A stretch of 64,000 nucleotides of DNA from Tenrec ecaudatus (GCF_050624435.1 NW_027459193.1:30959-94958), one strand, 5' to 3'; shown: positions 47,145-58,959, counted from the first letter of the stretch. Numbers and translations: made by a program. The notes: a model not told the origin generated them from the sequence alone.

Positions 47145-47940
47145 TTGTTCCCCTTCATAACATCACTCATTGTAGGTCCTGCATCATCTTCACAATTGTT
47201 CTAATGTTTGAGCCCATTATTGAAGTCACGTGTCAATCCATCTTGCAGAGGGATTTCATCTTCTTCCCTGCCCCTGCACTTTACTAAGCATGCTATCTTT
47301 CTTCAGAGACTAGACTCTCCTGACAACATGTCAAAAAATTCATGGGATGAAGTCTCACCATCTTCGTCACTAAGAAGTATGGCTGTCCTTCTTCTAAGAC
47401 AGATCTGTTTGTTCATTTGACAGTCTACCATAATTTCAATGTATATTTTTGCCAATGCTATAGTTCAAGTTAATAGATTTTTCTTCACTCTTCTTTATCC
47501 AATGTTCAACATTAATATGCATATGAAGCCACTGAAAATACTACGGGTTGGGTCAGGCACACCTTTTCCCTGTAACAGTAGTATTGTTGCTTTTTAACAT
47601 TTTAATGAGGTTTATTATGCAGCAGATTTAGGTAGTGCAGTGCATCTTTTGATCTCTTGACTGATGTTCCCATGGGAATTGATTGAGCATCCAAACAAGA
47701 CTGAAGCCTGGACATCTTCAACCTTTTCTCCATTTATCATGACCTATTGGTCCAGCTGTGAAAGGTTTTTTCTTTTCCTTTTTTCCTTTACATTAATTTA
47801 TACTGAAGGGTGCAGTACTCATCAGGGAGTGTTTCCAATTCTCACTTTCAGCAAGGAATTTCGTGTCATCTGCATATCAATGGTTGTTAAGAAGCCTCCC
47901 TCCAATTCTGATATTGCATTCCTCATAGAAACCAAGATGT
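47145..47940 (-). mobile_element. RTE LINE 3' part, about 0.8 kb
   Basis: From TCCTGCATCATCTTCACAAT through ACTTTACTAAGCATGCTATC, TGGTCCAGCTGTGAAAGG and CGTGTCATCTGCATATCAAT to CCTCATAGAAACCAAG. The last 60 bp or so of the RTE 3' end are not seen; the element abuts the L1. Confidence 0.82.
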
Positions 47941-48685
47941 AGAGGACTCTAATTCCAGTGCTGATCTGTTTTGCAATTCACCTGGATACAAGAGAACTGA
48001 ATCTGAAGCAGGAGCACAGGGATTCTTGTGACCTGTGCAGGAAAAGCAAGTTGCTTGTCGAATGCATGTTGTATCCCTGTTCAAAGTAGCAGAAGCAGTA
48101 GAGGTACCAGAGAGACTATGGCACTGAGAACATGAGACATGGGTGAAGAGATGTGGACTGGCCTCCTGACCCACAGAGGCAGAGGCAAGACACAGATTGA
48201 CTTAGAGACTGAACATCAGAGAGAGACTTGGTGGCTGGTTGAAGAGAGGCACTCTGGTGTATTAAAACTGTATCCTTAATGTCTTATGATCCTGATTTGT
48301 GACCTGCTAACTTTCCTAATAGAAGGTCATGATATTTAGTATTATCTGTGAAGTCTGTGTGGCCATTGCAAGGAATTATCAAACCCAGCCAGAAAAGAAG
48401 AGGGTGGTGGGAGGAAAAGGAAGAAGGGGTGGTGGGAGGCAGCTCTGCTCTCTGCCCTGGAGCAGCCATCCTTGGGCCAATGTGGAGTCGGATTCACCTT
48501 TGTCGTTGATCATACAACCCAAGGCCATTACCCGGGGCCCCCAGGCTACCCCTTCATCAGCACCAACAGCCCATGTGCAAAGGGAATGAGAAAGAAAGCT
48601 TAAAGGTTAGGGTTCACAATGATTAGTTTTTGTGAACACAATTCAATCTATAACATACAAAGCATATAAACTCTATAGAAACATA
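47941..48685. other. Unassigned sequence, possibly repetitive
   Basis: The style (GTATCCTTAATGTCTTATGA, GTCTGTGTGGCCATTGCAAG) suggests an interspersed repeat, but I cannot name it. No coding signal. Confidence 0.3.
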
Positions 48686-48689
48686 AAAA

Positions 48690-48868
48690 CAAAACTCCAC
48701 TGCCATTGAGTTAATGCCAACCCATAGGACAGGGTAGAACTGCCCCATGAAGTTTTAAGACTGTAACTGTTGATGGGAGTAGATATGTCTTCATTCTCCC
48801 ACACAGTGGCTCCCACTGAACTTTTGGATCGCAGCCCAACACATAACCACTATGCCACCAGGGTTCCT
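48690..48868 (-). mobile_element. AfroSINE, reverse, full length
   Basis: CTCCACTGCCATTGAGTTAA (tail), GGGTAGAACTGCCCCATGAA (centre) and CACTATGCCACCAGGGTTCC (head). One of the clearest copies. Confidence 0.9.
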
Positions 48869-48869
48869 A

Positions 48870-50640
48870 TAAATTCCCTAGGTATATAACATTGCTGTGG
48901 CTGATTAACAAGATATTTCCCCCCCCTTCCCTAACGACTCATAGGAGAAACCAAAATAGATTGAAAGGCAGTGATTTCTAAGTTCCACAAATTTGTTCAA
49001 AGTATACCAAGGGCTTTGGTAATACGTCAGCGAGTGAAAAAGAATGTGTGTACAATTCCAGAGGACTTGTTTAGTCGAACACTCTATTTTTAGCTTGAGT
49101 GTTTCAGTTATTCATGGTATTTTTAGAGTGTCTTACTGCCTCTCACTGAGTCAAAAATAGATTTCACAAAGGTAGAGGCCATATCCACTAATTGTCTATG
49201 TCCCACACAGTAGGATATGTAGAGAGTGCTCAATAATTTGACTAATAGGTGTTCTAATCATTCATTTGAATAGGTATTCTTTCAAGGTCTACCCAGGATG
49301 AACTGAGCTATATTTACTTATAATTTAGGTATGCTTGGAAATAGTATGTGGATATGCTGAGACTTCCTACACCAGGACTTTGCTTCTGCAAATGTGGTTT
49401 GGGGTGCACCAGCATTGGGGCCACCTGAGAGATTGTTGACAACCTTCAAATCTCAGCCTGCATCTCGTCCTTCTAGATCAGAAACCACATACTGTCTTTT
49501 GAAAATGATCCTGCCGTAAGTTTTCTGGAACAGATGCACACTAAGGAAAAGTGGATCGATGCATATCATCAGAGAGAACGCGGATCTCCTCTGCCTCCAT
49601 TCTCGTGGACTGGCTTGTCTAACTTAATAAAACAACTGGTGGAAATGAAAATGGCAGTGGACTTGGAGGTCAGTCGTGTCCTGCAGCTTTTGGAGCCACA
49701 TGAAACAGCTCCACAGTTGTTGGCAGCTCTCGAATGCTCTTAACCGTGGCGTTATTGGATTCCCTGGCATCTGCACTGGGCACCACCATCTGCATATCTG
49801 CTGCTCCTGGCTTCACAGCAAGAGGCATCGACCCAGCCAACTGGAGTCGGAGAGAGAGGAAAAGTACCGAAAGCATCCTGCTGCCAAGGAGGCTGGTTTG
49901 GGGCGCACAGTCTCATTTCCCACCTCACTGAGAATATGAAGCCATCCGATGACTGGTTTCCCACTTACAAAACTGTCTTCATTGGCGCCCATTCTTTCAT
50001 TCGCTTGTTTATACTTACCTTCTGGTGCTATTATTTTTGCTTGATTAGATAGCATGTTATTATTTTTCTTTTAAAGGCTGATAGCTTTCATTTCTCTTTT
50101 AATACTGGAAATAAAGCATTTATTTTCTAAAGAAGAAAAAACTATTGATTCCACTTTCTGAACTAGTTATGTTGTTTGACCTCCATCTTTAGGACAAAGT
50201 CATCAAAGAGTTGCAATCATCATTTCTAATTCTTAACCATTAGTTTAACTGCCTCTGATTTTTAAATTGGTGAAAAATAATATAAATGGATACAAATGAA
50301 TACAAAGGTGTACACAACTTAACAAAATATGGAAAAGCTAACACAATGACAAGAACTTGAGTATTATGATTAACCTAGAAAATCCCCTGTGCCCCTTGGT
50401 TTTTTCAGCTTCCTCTGTAATGTACTGTTTCCCTCCATTGCAATAATTATTTCTTCATATTCTTATCACTTATGTATGTATAACTAAATAATATATGTGA
50501 TTTTTACCGGGTTTCATTTTGTAGAATAAATAATTATATATATTTGTTTAACTTATTTTAATCAGTTTTGTATTTATCAAATTAATCTTTACTGTTGGGT
50601 AGTGTTACCTTCCTCGGGAGGTTGTTGAGGAATTTCTTTA
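48870..50640. other. Anonymous sequence, no gene seen
   Basis: Overlapping frames of 60-87 codons cluster at 49.5-50.1 kb on both strands without homology or splice context. No repeat family recognised. Confidence 0.4.
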
Positions 50641-50644
50641 CTTT

Positions 50645-52530
50645 TATCCACAATCAACACACAAAGAAGCAGTAGTCAAGAACGCCAATGATGTGTTGAA
50701 TTCAGCAAATCTGCAGCAAAAGACCTATTTTAAAAAGACAAAACCGTTTTAATGGCATATACTTTAAAAATTATAGTTTAATGATATCAAGAACAGTGGT
50801 ACATTCGTCACCTCTTTTATTTTTTTGCAGTTTTTTCTTCATTTTAATGGGAGGTAATTCAGGTATCAGACCATTCCATAGTCAATCATATCAAGCAGTA
50901 TGGCTACCACAATCCATTTGAATATATTTTCTTCTTTCTTGAAGTCCTTGATATCAGCTCCCCATCCCCACCTCCCACACCATATTTCACAGGAACTCTT
51001 ATTCTTAATTTCTGTCTCTATAGTTTCATCAATCCCGAGTTTCATATAATGAAAAGCAGAAAAATAAAGAACAAATATTCAAGAATGCTACCCACAGTAA
51101 CAAGATACACCAGAGATCAACCCCAATACAGAACACAGAAAAACACAGGAAATAGGGAAAACCTGATCAGACTCAAAGTGTATCAGAGGGGGAGATCGAG
51201 TGACAAGGTTTTAACCCTTCAAGTCGGGTTTATCATTTTGATCGACTGCAGTCATCTCTCCAGTCCTCTCTGTTTAGTAACCAGTTTATTGCCATTCCCT
51301 CAATTACGGTTAGTGGGACATCACCGGAGGTCTATGCTTGCGTAGATCTCGCAAACTAATTTTTGGCTTCCACTGTCATTCATAGCCTTTTGCAGACCAG
51401 AATCTCACAATTTAAGCTCTGATACTATTCTCAGTTTTGGATTCTATACAATCCTTGGATCATAGATGTTGGTGTGCTTCTTCCATGTGTACTGATTTGA
51501 TACCTTAGATGGTGGCTTGTTTGGGACATAGCCTTTATGACCTCAGACTTGTATCTGATAGCCTGGCGCCAGGTAATTTCTTTACTGTACTGGGCTATAT
51601 AGCTTCTATGTGTCCTTCCCCGAGTGAGTATCGAGCACGGCCAAGTTGTAAACACTAGTTGTTCTTAGATTGGAGCTAAAATTACGTGAACATTCCCAAT
51701 CTATTCCTGAAACTGTACCTTTTACCTGCCTCTGGCTCCCCTTAGAGACCTCCTTGTTAATTTAAGGTAGAGACTCTTATCGACCATCTCCCCAGAGCAT
51801 ACGGATCTTCTGTTAATAGCGTCATTGATTAACCCCGGTTACTAACTTTTAAAACACTGCCAAGAGAGGGAGAGTGGATAAGGGTAAGCTAACTACATAT
51901 CGCAACTCCTGAATATTCACTTGTACAGAAAAATCCTGCACGTGACTAGATACTATTTACAGACACAACGGGAGTGAATTGTCAGGCAAAATTGACAATC
52001 ATATTCACTGACAATGTCAATCATAATTCTGCCAAAATTGTACGTATTTTAATACAGCGAAGGACATTGATGTTTCAAGTCATTGTTGATCTACCGACAA
52101 TTCAATACTGTTTTAATCACTTCACATGCATATGAAAGCTGAACAATGAATAAGGAAGAATGAGGAATTTATGCATTAGAGCGATATGCAGAAAAGAATA
52201 TTTAATGTCTACTGGACTGCCAGAAGAAAGAATATGTTTTATTGGAAGAAGTATAGTCAGAAGGGTCCTTAGACATGAGGACAGTGAGACGAGGTCTTAC
52301 ACACTTTGGGCATGTGATCAGGAGGGACCAGTCTCTGAAGGACTTCATTCTTGGCTAAAAAAATAAAAGGAAAACAGAGAGGAAGAACTTCAATTAAATT
52401 AATTTACACATATGGCTGCAAGCATGGGTTCAAACAAAATAGAAATCATTAGGATGGTGTAGAATCCTACAGCTTCTCATCTACTGTACATCAGGCCACG
52501 ATGAGTCGTCAGCACCTAGTCAGTAGCAGA
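50645..52530 (+). mobile_element. RTE LINE 3' part split by L1
   Basis: The left piece 50645-50745 contains GCAAATCTGCAGCAAAAGAC. The right piece 52095-52530 contains TTCACATGCATATGAAAGCT, GGACTGCCAGAAGAAAGAAT, CTTACACACTTTGGGCATGT and CAGGAGGGACCAGTCTCTG. Both are forward and consecutive in the RTE, so one copy was split. The 68-codon frame at 52160-52366 is an RTE relic. Confidence 0.78.
50760..52090 (-). mobile_element. L1 3' region inserted in an RTE
   Basis: TTAATGGGAGGTAATTCAGG, GAAGTCCTTGATATCAGCTC and GATGTTGGTGTGCTTCTTCC match the reverse L1 3' landmarks at 43.9 and 57.6 kb. Exact borders are unclear, and some of 51.0-51.3 and 51.7-52.09 kb is unassigned. Confidence 0.6.
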
Positions 52531-52574
52531 TGAGAGTAAACACTTTCCATTCCATTACCTACATCTGGCATTTC

Positions 52575-53240
52575 TTTTATGTTTATTAGCCATGTCTGCT
52601 ATTTCTTGCTTTGTTTCTTTTGTATCATACCCTCATCAACATTTATCGGATTCTATTTGCAATTTTAAGTTGCATTTCTCTATTTCATGTATATATTGAC
52701 TCATCAAGTCATTTACCTAATAATAATTTATATAATTTTATTAAGTATCCAGGATACTTGCTTGTTAAAGTTATTTGTACTATCAATGTTGTCTTCCAGC
52801 CAGGACACATCTTTTTATTATCTTTATGGAGCTTTGCGAGCCCTGTTGGTATAGTGATTCCACATTGGGTTGCTAACCACAAGGTCAGCAGTTTGACCCT
52901 CTAGAGACTTTGAAGGAGAAGGACTTGGCTTTCTACCCCCTAAAGAGTTACAGTATCAAAAACCAAAGGGACAGTTGTACTCTGCCCTATATGATCACTA
53001 CCTGTAAACATTGACTCAATGGCAATGAGTGAGTGCATGAGAGATAGAGATTTGATGAATGTAGCTCCTATTGATGCTGTGTTTTATTTAAAACTCTATG
53101 TTTAAAATAGAAGCTATCTTTTACTTTCCATCATCTGAACTTCCCCTAGCATTGTTAGTACACCCATAAACAGATGTCTGACTTTTTGGTTCTGTGTTCA
53201 TCTCTATGTTCCATAGACCAGGTTGATTTATCTTATTGCT
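52575..53240 (-). mobile_element. Old L1 3' UTR remnant split by an AfroSINE
   Basis: AGTATCCAGGATACTTGCTTG and TCTTCCAGCCAGGACACATC (antisense L1 3' UTR) lie left of the SINE at 52836. TCTCTATGTTCCATAGACC lies right of it. Confidence 0.45.
52836..53033 (+). mobile_element. AfroSINE
   Basis: GAGCCCTGTTGGTATAGTGA, GGTTGCTAACCACAAGGTCA, GACAGTTGTACTCTGCCC and ATTGACTCAATGGCAATG in order. Confidence 0.87.
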
Positions 53241-53244
53241 TGTG

Positions 53245-54145
53245 ATGACAAGTCAGCCTAGGGTCACAGGATGAGCTTGATACAGTGATGAATTTCATTT
53301 GACTCATCTCGACAAGTGCCTCTCCACCACCACCATCACCTTATAGAAGGAATGTGGTGATCAGATTAGAGAAGTATTTTCACTGGGAAATGGAGAAGGC
53401 GTAGTTTAATGCTATCAAATAAGTAGGCAAAGTTAAGATCTACCAAATGATTTCAGGCTGACAAATAGGCCCAAGTATATGCTCCCTTTAATTTTTCTGT
53501 GCTTATTATGAGATCTGTTGTAGGCATGGAGTGGGTAAAGGAAAGCAATGAAAATACTGTGCTAACTTTATCTGAGTTTAAGTTGGAAGCCCAAATTCTA
53601 GTGGACCAAGCAGGAATCATGGCAAAGAGAAGTGTAAGGTGTTGGTGGCAGGAAGGAGAGGAAAATGAAGTACTCACTGCTTAGCCCTATAAAGCCTGAA
53701 TTTTAATTTCAGCAAATTCTTTTTTGTTTTTATTCTTTACTTTCACAGTTATCAATGTATCTATTAATATATACTATTAATTAAATGTTATGAAAACGTT
53801 ATGCTCGGCATTATAGGGTTAGGGGATGCTGAGCTTCTGCTAAATAGTGATGAGAAAGTGGGAAATGGATAATGGTGAAATGTGAATAATATCACAAACA
53901 GCCCATGTAAAACCAACCAACCTATGTTTTCAAACTGAGTTTCTGATGAATTAGTTTGTAAAATCTGTATAATTTCACCTTTTACTTTGGTCCTTAATCT
54001 CCTTGCAACGGATTGCTGTCAAGAATGTGAAAAAAAAGATACATTTTTCTCTCATATGACTAAACAATTGTTTGAAATTTTTAATTGGCTTATCTGCCAT
54101 TTTCCCCGCTGATCTATGATGTGAGATGTCAAGTATCTGCTAAGG
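53245..54145. other. Anonymous sequence, no gene seen
   Basis: No repeat family or exon recognised. Confidence 0.4.
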
Positions 54146-54148
54146 ACA

Positions 54149-54348
54149 CAGAAACCCTGGTGGCATAGTGGTTACACTTTGGGCTGCTAGCCACAAGGTC
54201 AGTAGTCTGAAACCACCAGCTGGCTTTGTGGGACAATGATTTTCTTTCTATTCCCACAAAGAGTTCCCGTCTTGGGAACTGACAAGGGCAATTCTAGTCT
54301 GTCTTATGGAGTCTCTATGAGTTGGTATCCACTGGATAGCAGAGAGTA
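54149..54348 (+). mobile_element. AfroSINE, full length
   Basis: GAAACCCTGGTGGCATAGTG, GGCTGCTAGCCACAAGGTCA and GTCTCTATGAGTTGGTATCC in order. Confidence 0.9.
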
Positions 54349-54749
54349 TGTTTTCATTATTTTAGGGATATGATTCTGGATTTATCATTCTACCGGCTTA
54401 GTCATCTATCCTGATTTATTATCTTATTTTTAAAGTAATGCTTAATGTTTTATAGATGAAGTCCTCATTTTATATAAGAATATCATTGTTAACTTTGTCC
54501 ATCCAAGGTTAATGCTATCCCTATGTTTCCATGTAAAGTTTAGATTATGCTTGTCACGCTTCATAAAAGTAATTTTAATGGGATACTGCATGACATAGCA
54601 CCAAATCTATAAATCAATTTGAGAATGAAAGCTGTGTGGAGAAATGTTCATTTTCTACATATACAACCATGCCACATGTGGACAGACATGTGCTCTTCTG
54701 GCTTCTCATATCATATAAGTTTCCTTAATTTTTTTACTAGGTTCACTGA

Positions 54750-54947
54750 ATTAACCCTGAAGGCACAATAATTAAGGGTGAACTGTTAGCCACAAATCAA
54801 CAGTTCAAACCACCACCAGCTGCTTCACGGGAGAAACAGGAGGCTTCCTCCTCCCACAAAGTATTACAGTCTCGGAAAACCATGAGGCTCGTCTACCTGA
54901 ATCCTATAGGGTCTCCAGGGGTGCAAATCGAGTTAAGGGCAGTGAAA
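54750..54947 (+). mobile_element. AfroSINE
   Basis: ACCCTGAAGGCACAATAATT, CTGTTAGCCACAAATCAACA, AGCTGCTTCACGGGAGAAAC and GGGTCTCCAGGGGTGCAAAT in order, then an A/T-rich tail. Confidence 0.85.
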
Positions 54948-55743
54948 AAAATTTTTTAATTTTATTAAATCTAAAACAATGCAAATTTGAAATTGTGATC
55001 ATGTAAAATTTGACCTTATTGTTAATGCTAAAAGGAAAGATTTAAATATTAGGTTTAGGCAAAGTTTTCCTCAAATATTCTAAATTGGATTAAGGACATT
55101 TCTTTCTAAAATTTGTTTCAAAGTTAAAAAAAAACCATTGAATGTGTATTGACTTTTATTGCATCCTCTCTCTGAAATAGCTGACATGTTTATATAAATA
55201 TTCTTCTGCAATGAGTTAATGAGAATATTATGAGCCTTTCTGTTTCCATAGGATTTATAGCATTGAAACCCAAAGGGATAGTTCGACTCAGTGGAAGTTA
55301 TTTCAGTTTGGTTTGATTGAATGGAAAATAGACACCAAATAAACACAAGTCCCTTCATTACTGGCATCAATCTCGTGTTTTCTTTTTTCACAAATGTGTT
55401 CACTTATCTAAAATGTATTTATTTAAGATAGCTGCATGCATGTTAACTACGACAAGTGATTTGTACGTTTTCTTCTAATGCCATCCTGGTGATGCTTGGG
55501 TATGAAATAATTCTATGTTGGCCTTATACAATGAGTTTAACAGATGTGCCCCATTTTCCTCTTTTCTTTTGTTTTCTACCTGTTGACTGTTCTTACTTTT
55601 GATATCTAAACGATGTCTTTCTGGAAGTCCCCGCTGGATCATCTGGGCTCTGATTTTGTTGGTGGAAATTAAAATCCAAAAAGAACACCTAAACCGATCA
55701 ATTTAAATAAAGGCAATAGGGCTGCTGAAATTCTTTCAGGTTT
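54948..55743. other. Anonymous AT-rich sequence, no gene seen
   Basis: A 107-codon reverse frame (55080-55403) resembles no known protein. Confidence 0.4.
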
Positions 55744-56277
55744 TTTTAGGGTGTTGTTTGGTATTGGCAAATTGGTTCTGACAGAGAAAACCTATACGCA
55801 ACAAAACAAAACATTGCAGGTCTTGCCCAAAGTCACCATTGTTATGTTTGAGCCCATTGTTGCAGCCACTGTCTCAATCCAGCTCCTTGACAGCGTTCCT
55901 CTTTTTCACTGTCCCCGTACTTTATCAAATCTGATGTCCTTTTTCTGGACTGGTCCCTCCTAACAACATGTCCAAATTATATAAGATGACGTCTCAGCAG
56001 CCTCCATTTCAAGTAGTATTCTGACTGTACTTTTCCTGAGACAGGTGTTTGTTCTCCGGCAGGGCACACAGTACTTTCAATTTTCTTTGCCAAAATCATA
56101 ATCAAATGCATCAATTTTATGTGATCTTCCTTAGTCATTCCTTAGCCACCTTTCCCATGCATATGAGGTGATTGAAAATACCATGGCTTAGATAAAATGT
56201 ATGGTAGACCTCAAAATTGCACTCCAATACTTGAAAATGTTTTGTGCAGCAGATTTCCCCACGGATAATATGTTGTT
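55744..56277 (-). mobile_element. RTE LINE 3' part, first of two in tandem
   Basis: GCAACAAAACAAAACATTGC, TTTGAGCCCATTGTTGCAGC, CTGGACTGGTCCCTCCTAAC and CCATGCATATGAGGTGATTG in RTE order. It stops at ATATGTTGTTTCA, where a second RTE tail begins. Confidence 0.85.
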
Positions 56278-56652
56278 TCATGTTGTTGTTGCTGCTGTTA
56301 GGCGCCATGGAGTCACTTCCAATTTGTAGTGATCCTGTGTACGATAGAATGAGACACTGCCCTGTTCTTTGCCATCCTCACAATGGTTCCCATGCTGGAG
56401 TCCCTTGTTGCAGTCAATCCATCAATCCGTCTCATTGAGGGCTTTCTTCTTTTTCGCTGCCCCTCCACTTTACCATGCATGCTGTTTTCCTCCAGGGACT
56501 GGTCTCTCCTGACAATCTGTCCAAGGTATATGACAAAGTCTTCTCATCCTTAACTCTTAGGAGCTCTCTGGCCATACTTCTTCCAATATAGATTGGTTTG
56601 TCCCTTTAGCAGTCCATGATAATTTCAATATTTTTCTCTAGCACCACATTTC

Positions 56653-56781
56653 TCTTTTTTTCCCCCTTGTCCCGGCGTTTGAGGATAGAACCAGTGGATG
56701 GGTAGCCGCCGGAACCTGAGACAAGACACTGAGGGGACCAGAGTCCTCTCTCCTCTGCCTCCATACGTAACGGGAACCGGA
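56653..56781 (-). mobile_element. Small retroposed sequence of unknown source, perfect 14-bp TSD
   Basis: TAGCACCACATTTC occurs at 56639-56652 and again at 56782-56795, bracketing 129 bp that does not belong to the RTE. On the reverse strand the insert begins TCCGGTTCCCGTTACG and ends in an A-rich run (GGGGGAAAAAAAGA), as expected for a retroposed RNA. It is GC-rich with several CpGs, unlike its host. An ATG at its reverse-strand position 56764 opens a frame of about 38 codons up to the A-run, so a partial mRNA 5' end primed at an internal A-tract is possible; a small RNA is the alternative. I could not identify the parent. Confidence 0.75.
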
Positions 56782-56915
56782 TAGCACCACATTTCAAATG
56801 CACTTAGACTTCTGCAGTTTTCTTTATTCAAATCCATATGGGGCAATTGAAAATCAGAAGGGTTGGGTCAGGCATGCCCTAGTCCTCATAGTAACATTTT
56901 TGATTTTCAATACTT

Positions 56916-58097
56916 AAAAAAATCATTTTATTGGCACTCATACTACTCTTATCACAATCCATACATACATCAATTGTGTAAAGCACACTTATACATTTGT
57001 TGCCCTCATCATTCTCAAAATTTTCCTTCTGCTTGGGTTCCTGGAATCAGCTCCTCATTTTCCTTTTATCCCTCCCCCTCCATCCCCCCTCTCCCCACCC
57101 TCATGAACCCTTAATAATTTATAAATTGTTATTTTATCTTATGTTACACTGCCTGGCGTTTCCCTTCACCCACTTTTCTGTTGCCCATCTCCTAGAGAAG
57201 AGGTTATATGTAGAGCCCCGTGATCGGTTCCCCCATTCTACCCCCCCTTCCCTCCCAGTATCGCCACTCTCACTGTTGGTCCTGAGGGGTTCATCTGTTC
57301 TAGATTCCCTGTGTTTGCAGATCCCATCTGTACGACTGTACATCCTCTGTTCTAACCAGGTTTGCAAGGTAGAATTGGGATCATGATAGTTGTGGGGAGG
57401 AATCATTTAAGAACTAGAGGAAGGTTGTGAGTTTCATTATTGCTACACTGAACTCTGAGTGACTCATCTCCCCCCCACTACCCCTCTGCAAGGGACGTCC
57501 AGTTGTCTACAGATGGGCATTGGGTTCCCATCATGCACTCCCCTCATTCATGATTATATGATTTCCCACCCCCCACCCGCCTTTGGTGCTTGAAACCTGG
57601 TCCCCTCTGCCCTTCATGATCACAGATGTTGGTGTGCAGCTTCCATGTGGGCTTTGTTGCTTCTGGGCTAGATGGATGCTTGTTTACTTTCAAGCCTTTA
57701 AGTCCCCAGATACTATAGCTCTCAATAGCCGGGCACCATCAGCCTTCTTCACCACGCTTCGTCTTCAGTGTTTATGTGGTGAAGGTGATCACACAATGAT
57801 GGTTTTTGTTCTTTGGTGTCTGCTACCTGATCCCTTCAACACCTCGTGTTCACTTCAGCTTGTGTGCTTCTTCTCTGTGGGGTTTGTTGCTTTTGAGCTA
57901 GATGGCTGCTTTTTTGCCTTCAAGCCTTTAAGACCCCAGACACTATATCTTTTGATAACTGGGCACCATCAGCTTTCTTTACCACGTTTGCTTATGCACA
58001 CGTTGGGGGATGTGCAACTGAACTGACCCTACCACACTGAGGCAAGACACTGGAGGCGTGCAATGGAGCAGCAGGGGAATCAGTGCAAAGCAGTGCC
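56916..58097 (-). mobile_element. Truncated L1 inserted in RTE, perfect 12-bp TSD
   Basis: TTTTCAATACTT lies at 56904-56915 and 58098-58109. Between them are 1182 bp of L1 3' UTR read on the reverse strand: TTTTATTGGCACTCATACTA, TCTTATCACAATCCATACAT, TGGAATCAGCTCCTCATTTT and GGGCACCATCAGCCTTCTTC. It includes a 230-bp internal duplication. The 129- and 147-codon frames here are non-coding UTR. Confidence 0.88.
57618..57995. repeat. 230-bp tandem repeat in L1 3' UTR, two units
   Basis: CAAGCCTTTAAG recurs at 57691 and 57921. The surrounding text (GTGTGC..CTTC, GCTAGATGG, CCAGA.ACTATA, GGGCACCATCAGC) repeats at the same 230-bp spacing. The L1 at 44.6 kb has one unit. Confidence 0.8.
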
Positions 58098-58345
58098 TTT
58101 TCAATACTTTAAGGAAGTCTTGTACAGTAAATTTACCTAATATAATATGTCTTTTGATGTTTTGACTAGTACTTCCATGAGCATTGTTTGTGGATCCAAG
58201 TTAGACAAAATCTGTGACAACTTCAGTCTTCTCTACATTTATCGTGATGTTACCCATTGGTCCAGTTGTGAGGGTTTGGGCCTTCCTTACATGGAGCAGT
58301 AATCCATATGAAAGCTATAATTCTTGATCTTTATCAGCAAGCGCT

Positions 58346-58932
58346 TCAAGTCCCCCTCACTTTTAGCATGGAGGGTTGTGTCTTCTGTATATCGCAGGTT
58401 GTTAATAAGCCTTCCTCCAATCCTGATGCCACATTCGTCTTCAGATAAGCCAGGTTCTCAGATAATTTGTTCAGCACACAGACTGAACAAGTATGGAGAA
58501 AGGATACAACCCTGTCATACACCTTTCCCAATTTTAAACCATGTGGCATTCCCTTGTTCTGTTTGCACAACTTGATCCCTGTACACGTTCAGCATAAGCA
58601 CAATGAAGTTCCCCCATTCTTTTCAAGGATATCCATAGTTTGTTAGGATCCACAGAGTTGAATATCTTGGTGTAGTCCATAGAACACAAGTACACACCCT
58701 TCTGATATTTTCTGCTTTGAGCATAGATCTGTCTGAAATCAACAGTGATATTCCATGTTCCAAGTCCTCTTCTGAGTCCAGCCTCAACCTCTGGAAGTTC
58801 CCTGTCAATGGACTGCTGCAATTGTTGTTGGATGATCTTCCGCAAAAAAATCTTACTTGCATGTGATATCAGTCCTATTATTTCTGTTTTCTTTTTCCAA
58901 CTCCATATAAACACTTTTTCCAACTTCATCAT
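58346..58932 (-). pseudogene. RTE reverse transcriptase relic
   Basis: The reverse frame 58534-58932 (132 codons) reads as RTE reverse transcriptase fingers/palm: LISHASKIFLRKII near residues 21-34, an AGLRRGLGTW box, and YLCSMDYTKIFNSVD, the motif A region. The first Asp is kept, but the usual KAFD is KIFN. The next frame, 58346-58570, continues downstream with a frameshift and shows the degraded TTCDIQKTQP stretch where YADDT would be. Not functional. Confidence 0.8.
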
Positions 58933-58959
58933 GATCTCTTCTTTAACACATAGGTTAAG

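Larger units (their letters stand above)
56278..58885 (-). mobile_element. RTE LINE, 5'-truncated, carrying two insertions
   Basis: RTE blocks run 56278-56652, 56796-56915 and 58110-58885. The breaks are a 129-bp retrosequence and a truncated L1. The tail GTTGTTGTTGCTGCTGTTAGG is at the left. The right part carries reverse transcriptase relics. Without the insertions it is about 1.3 kb of RTE 3' half. Confidence 0.85.

Noticed and set aside
57583..58026. 147-codon open frame
   Set aside because: It lies wholly in the antisense of an L1 3' UTR, including its 230-bp duplication.
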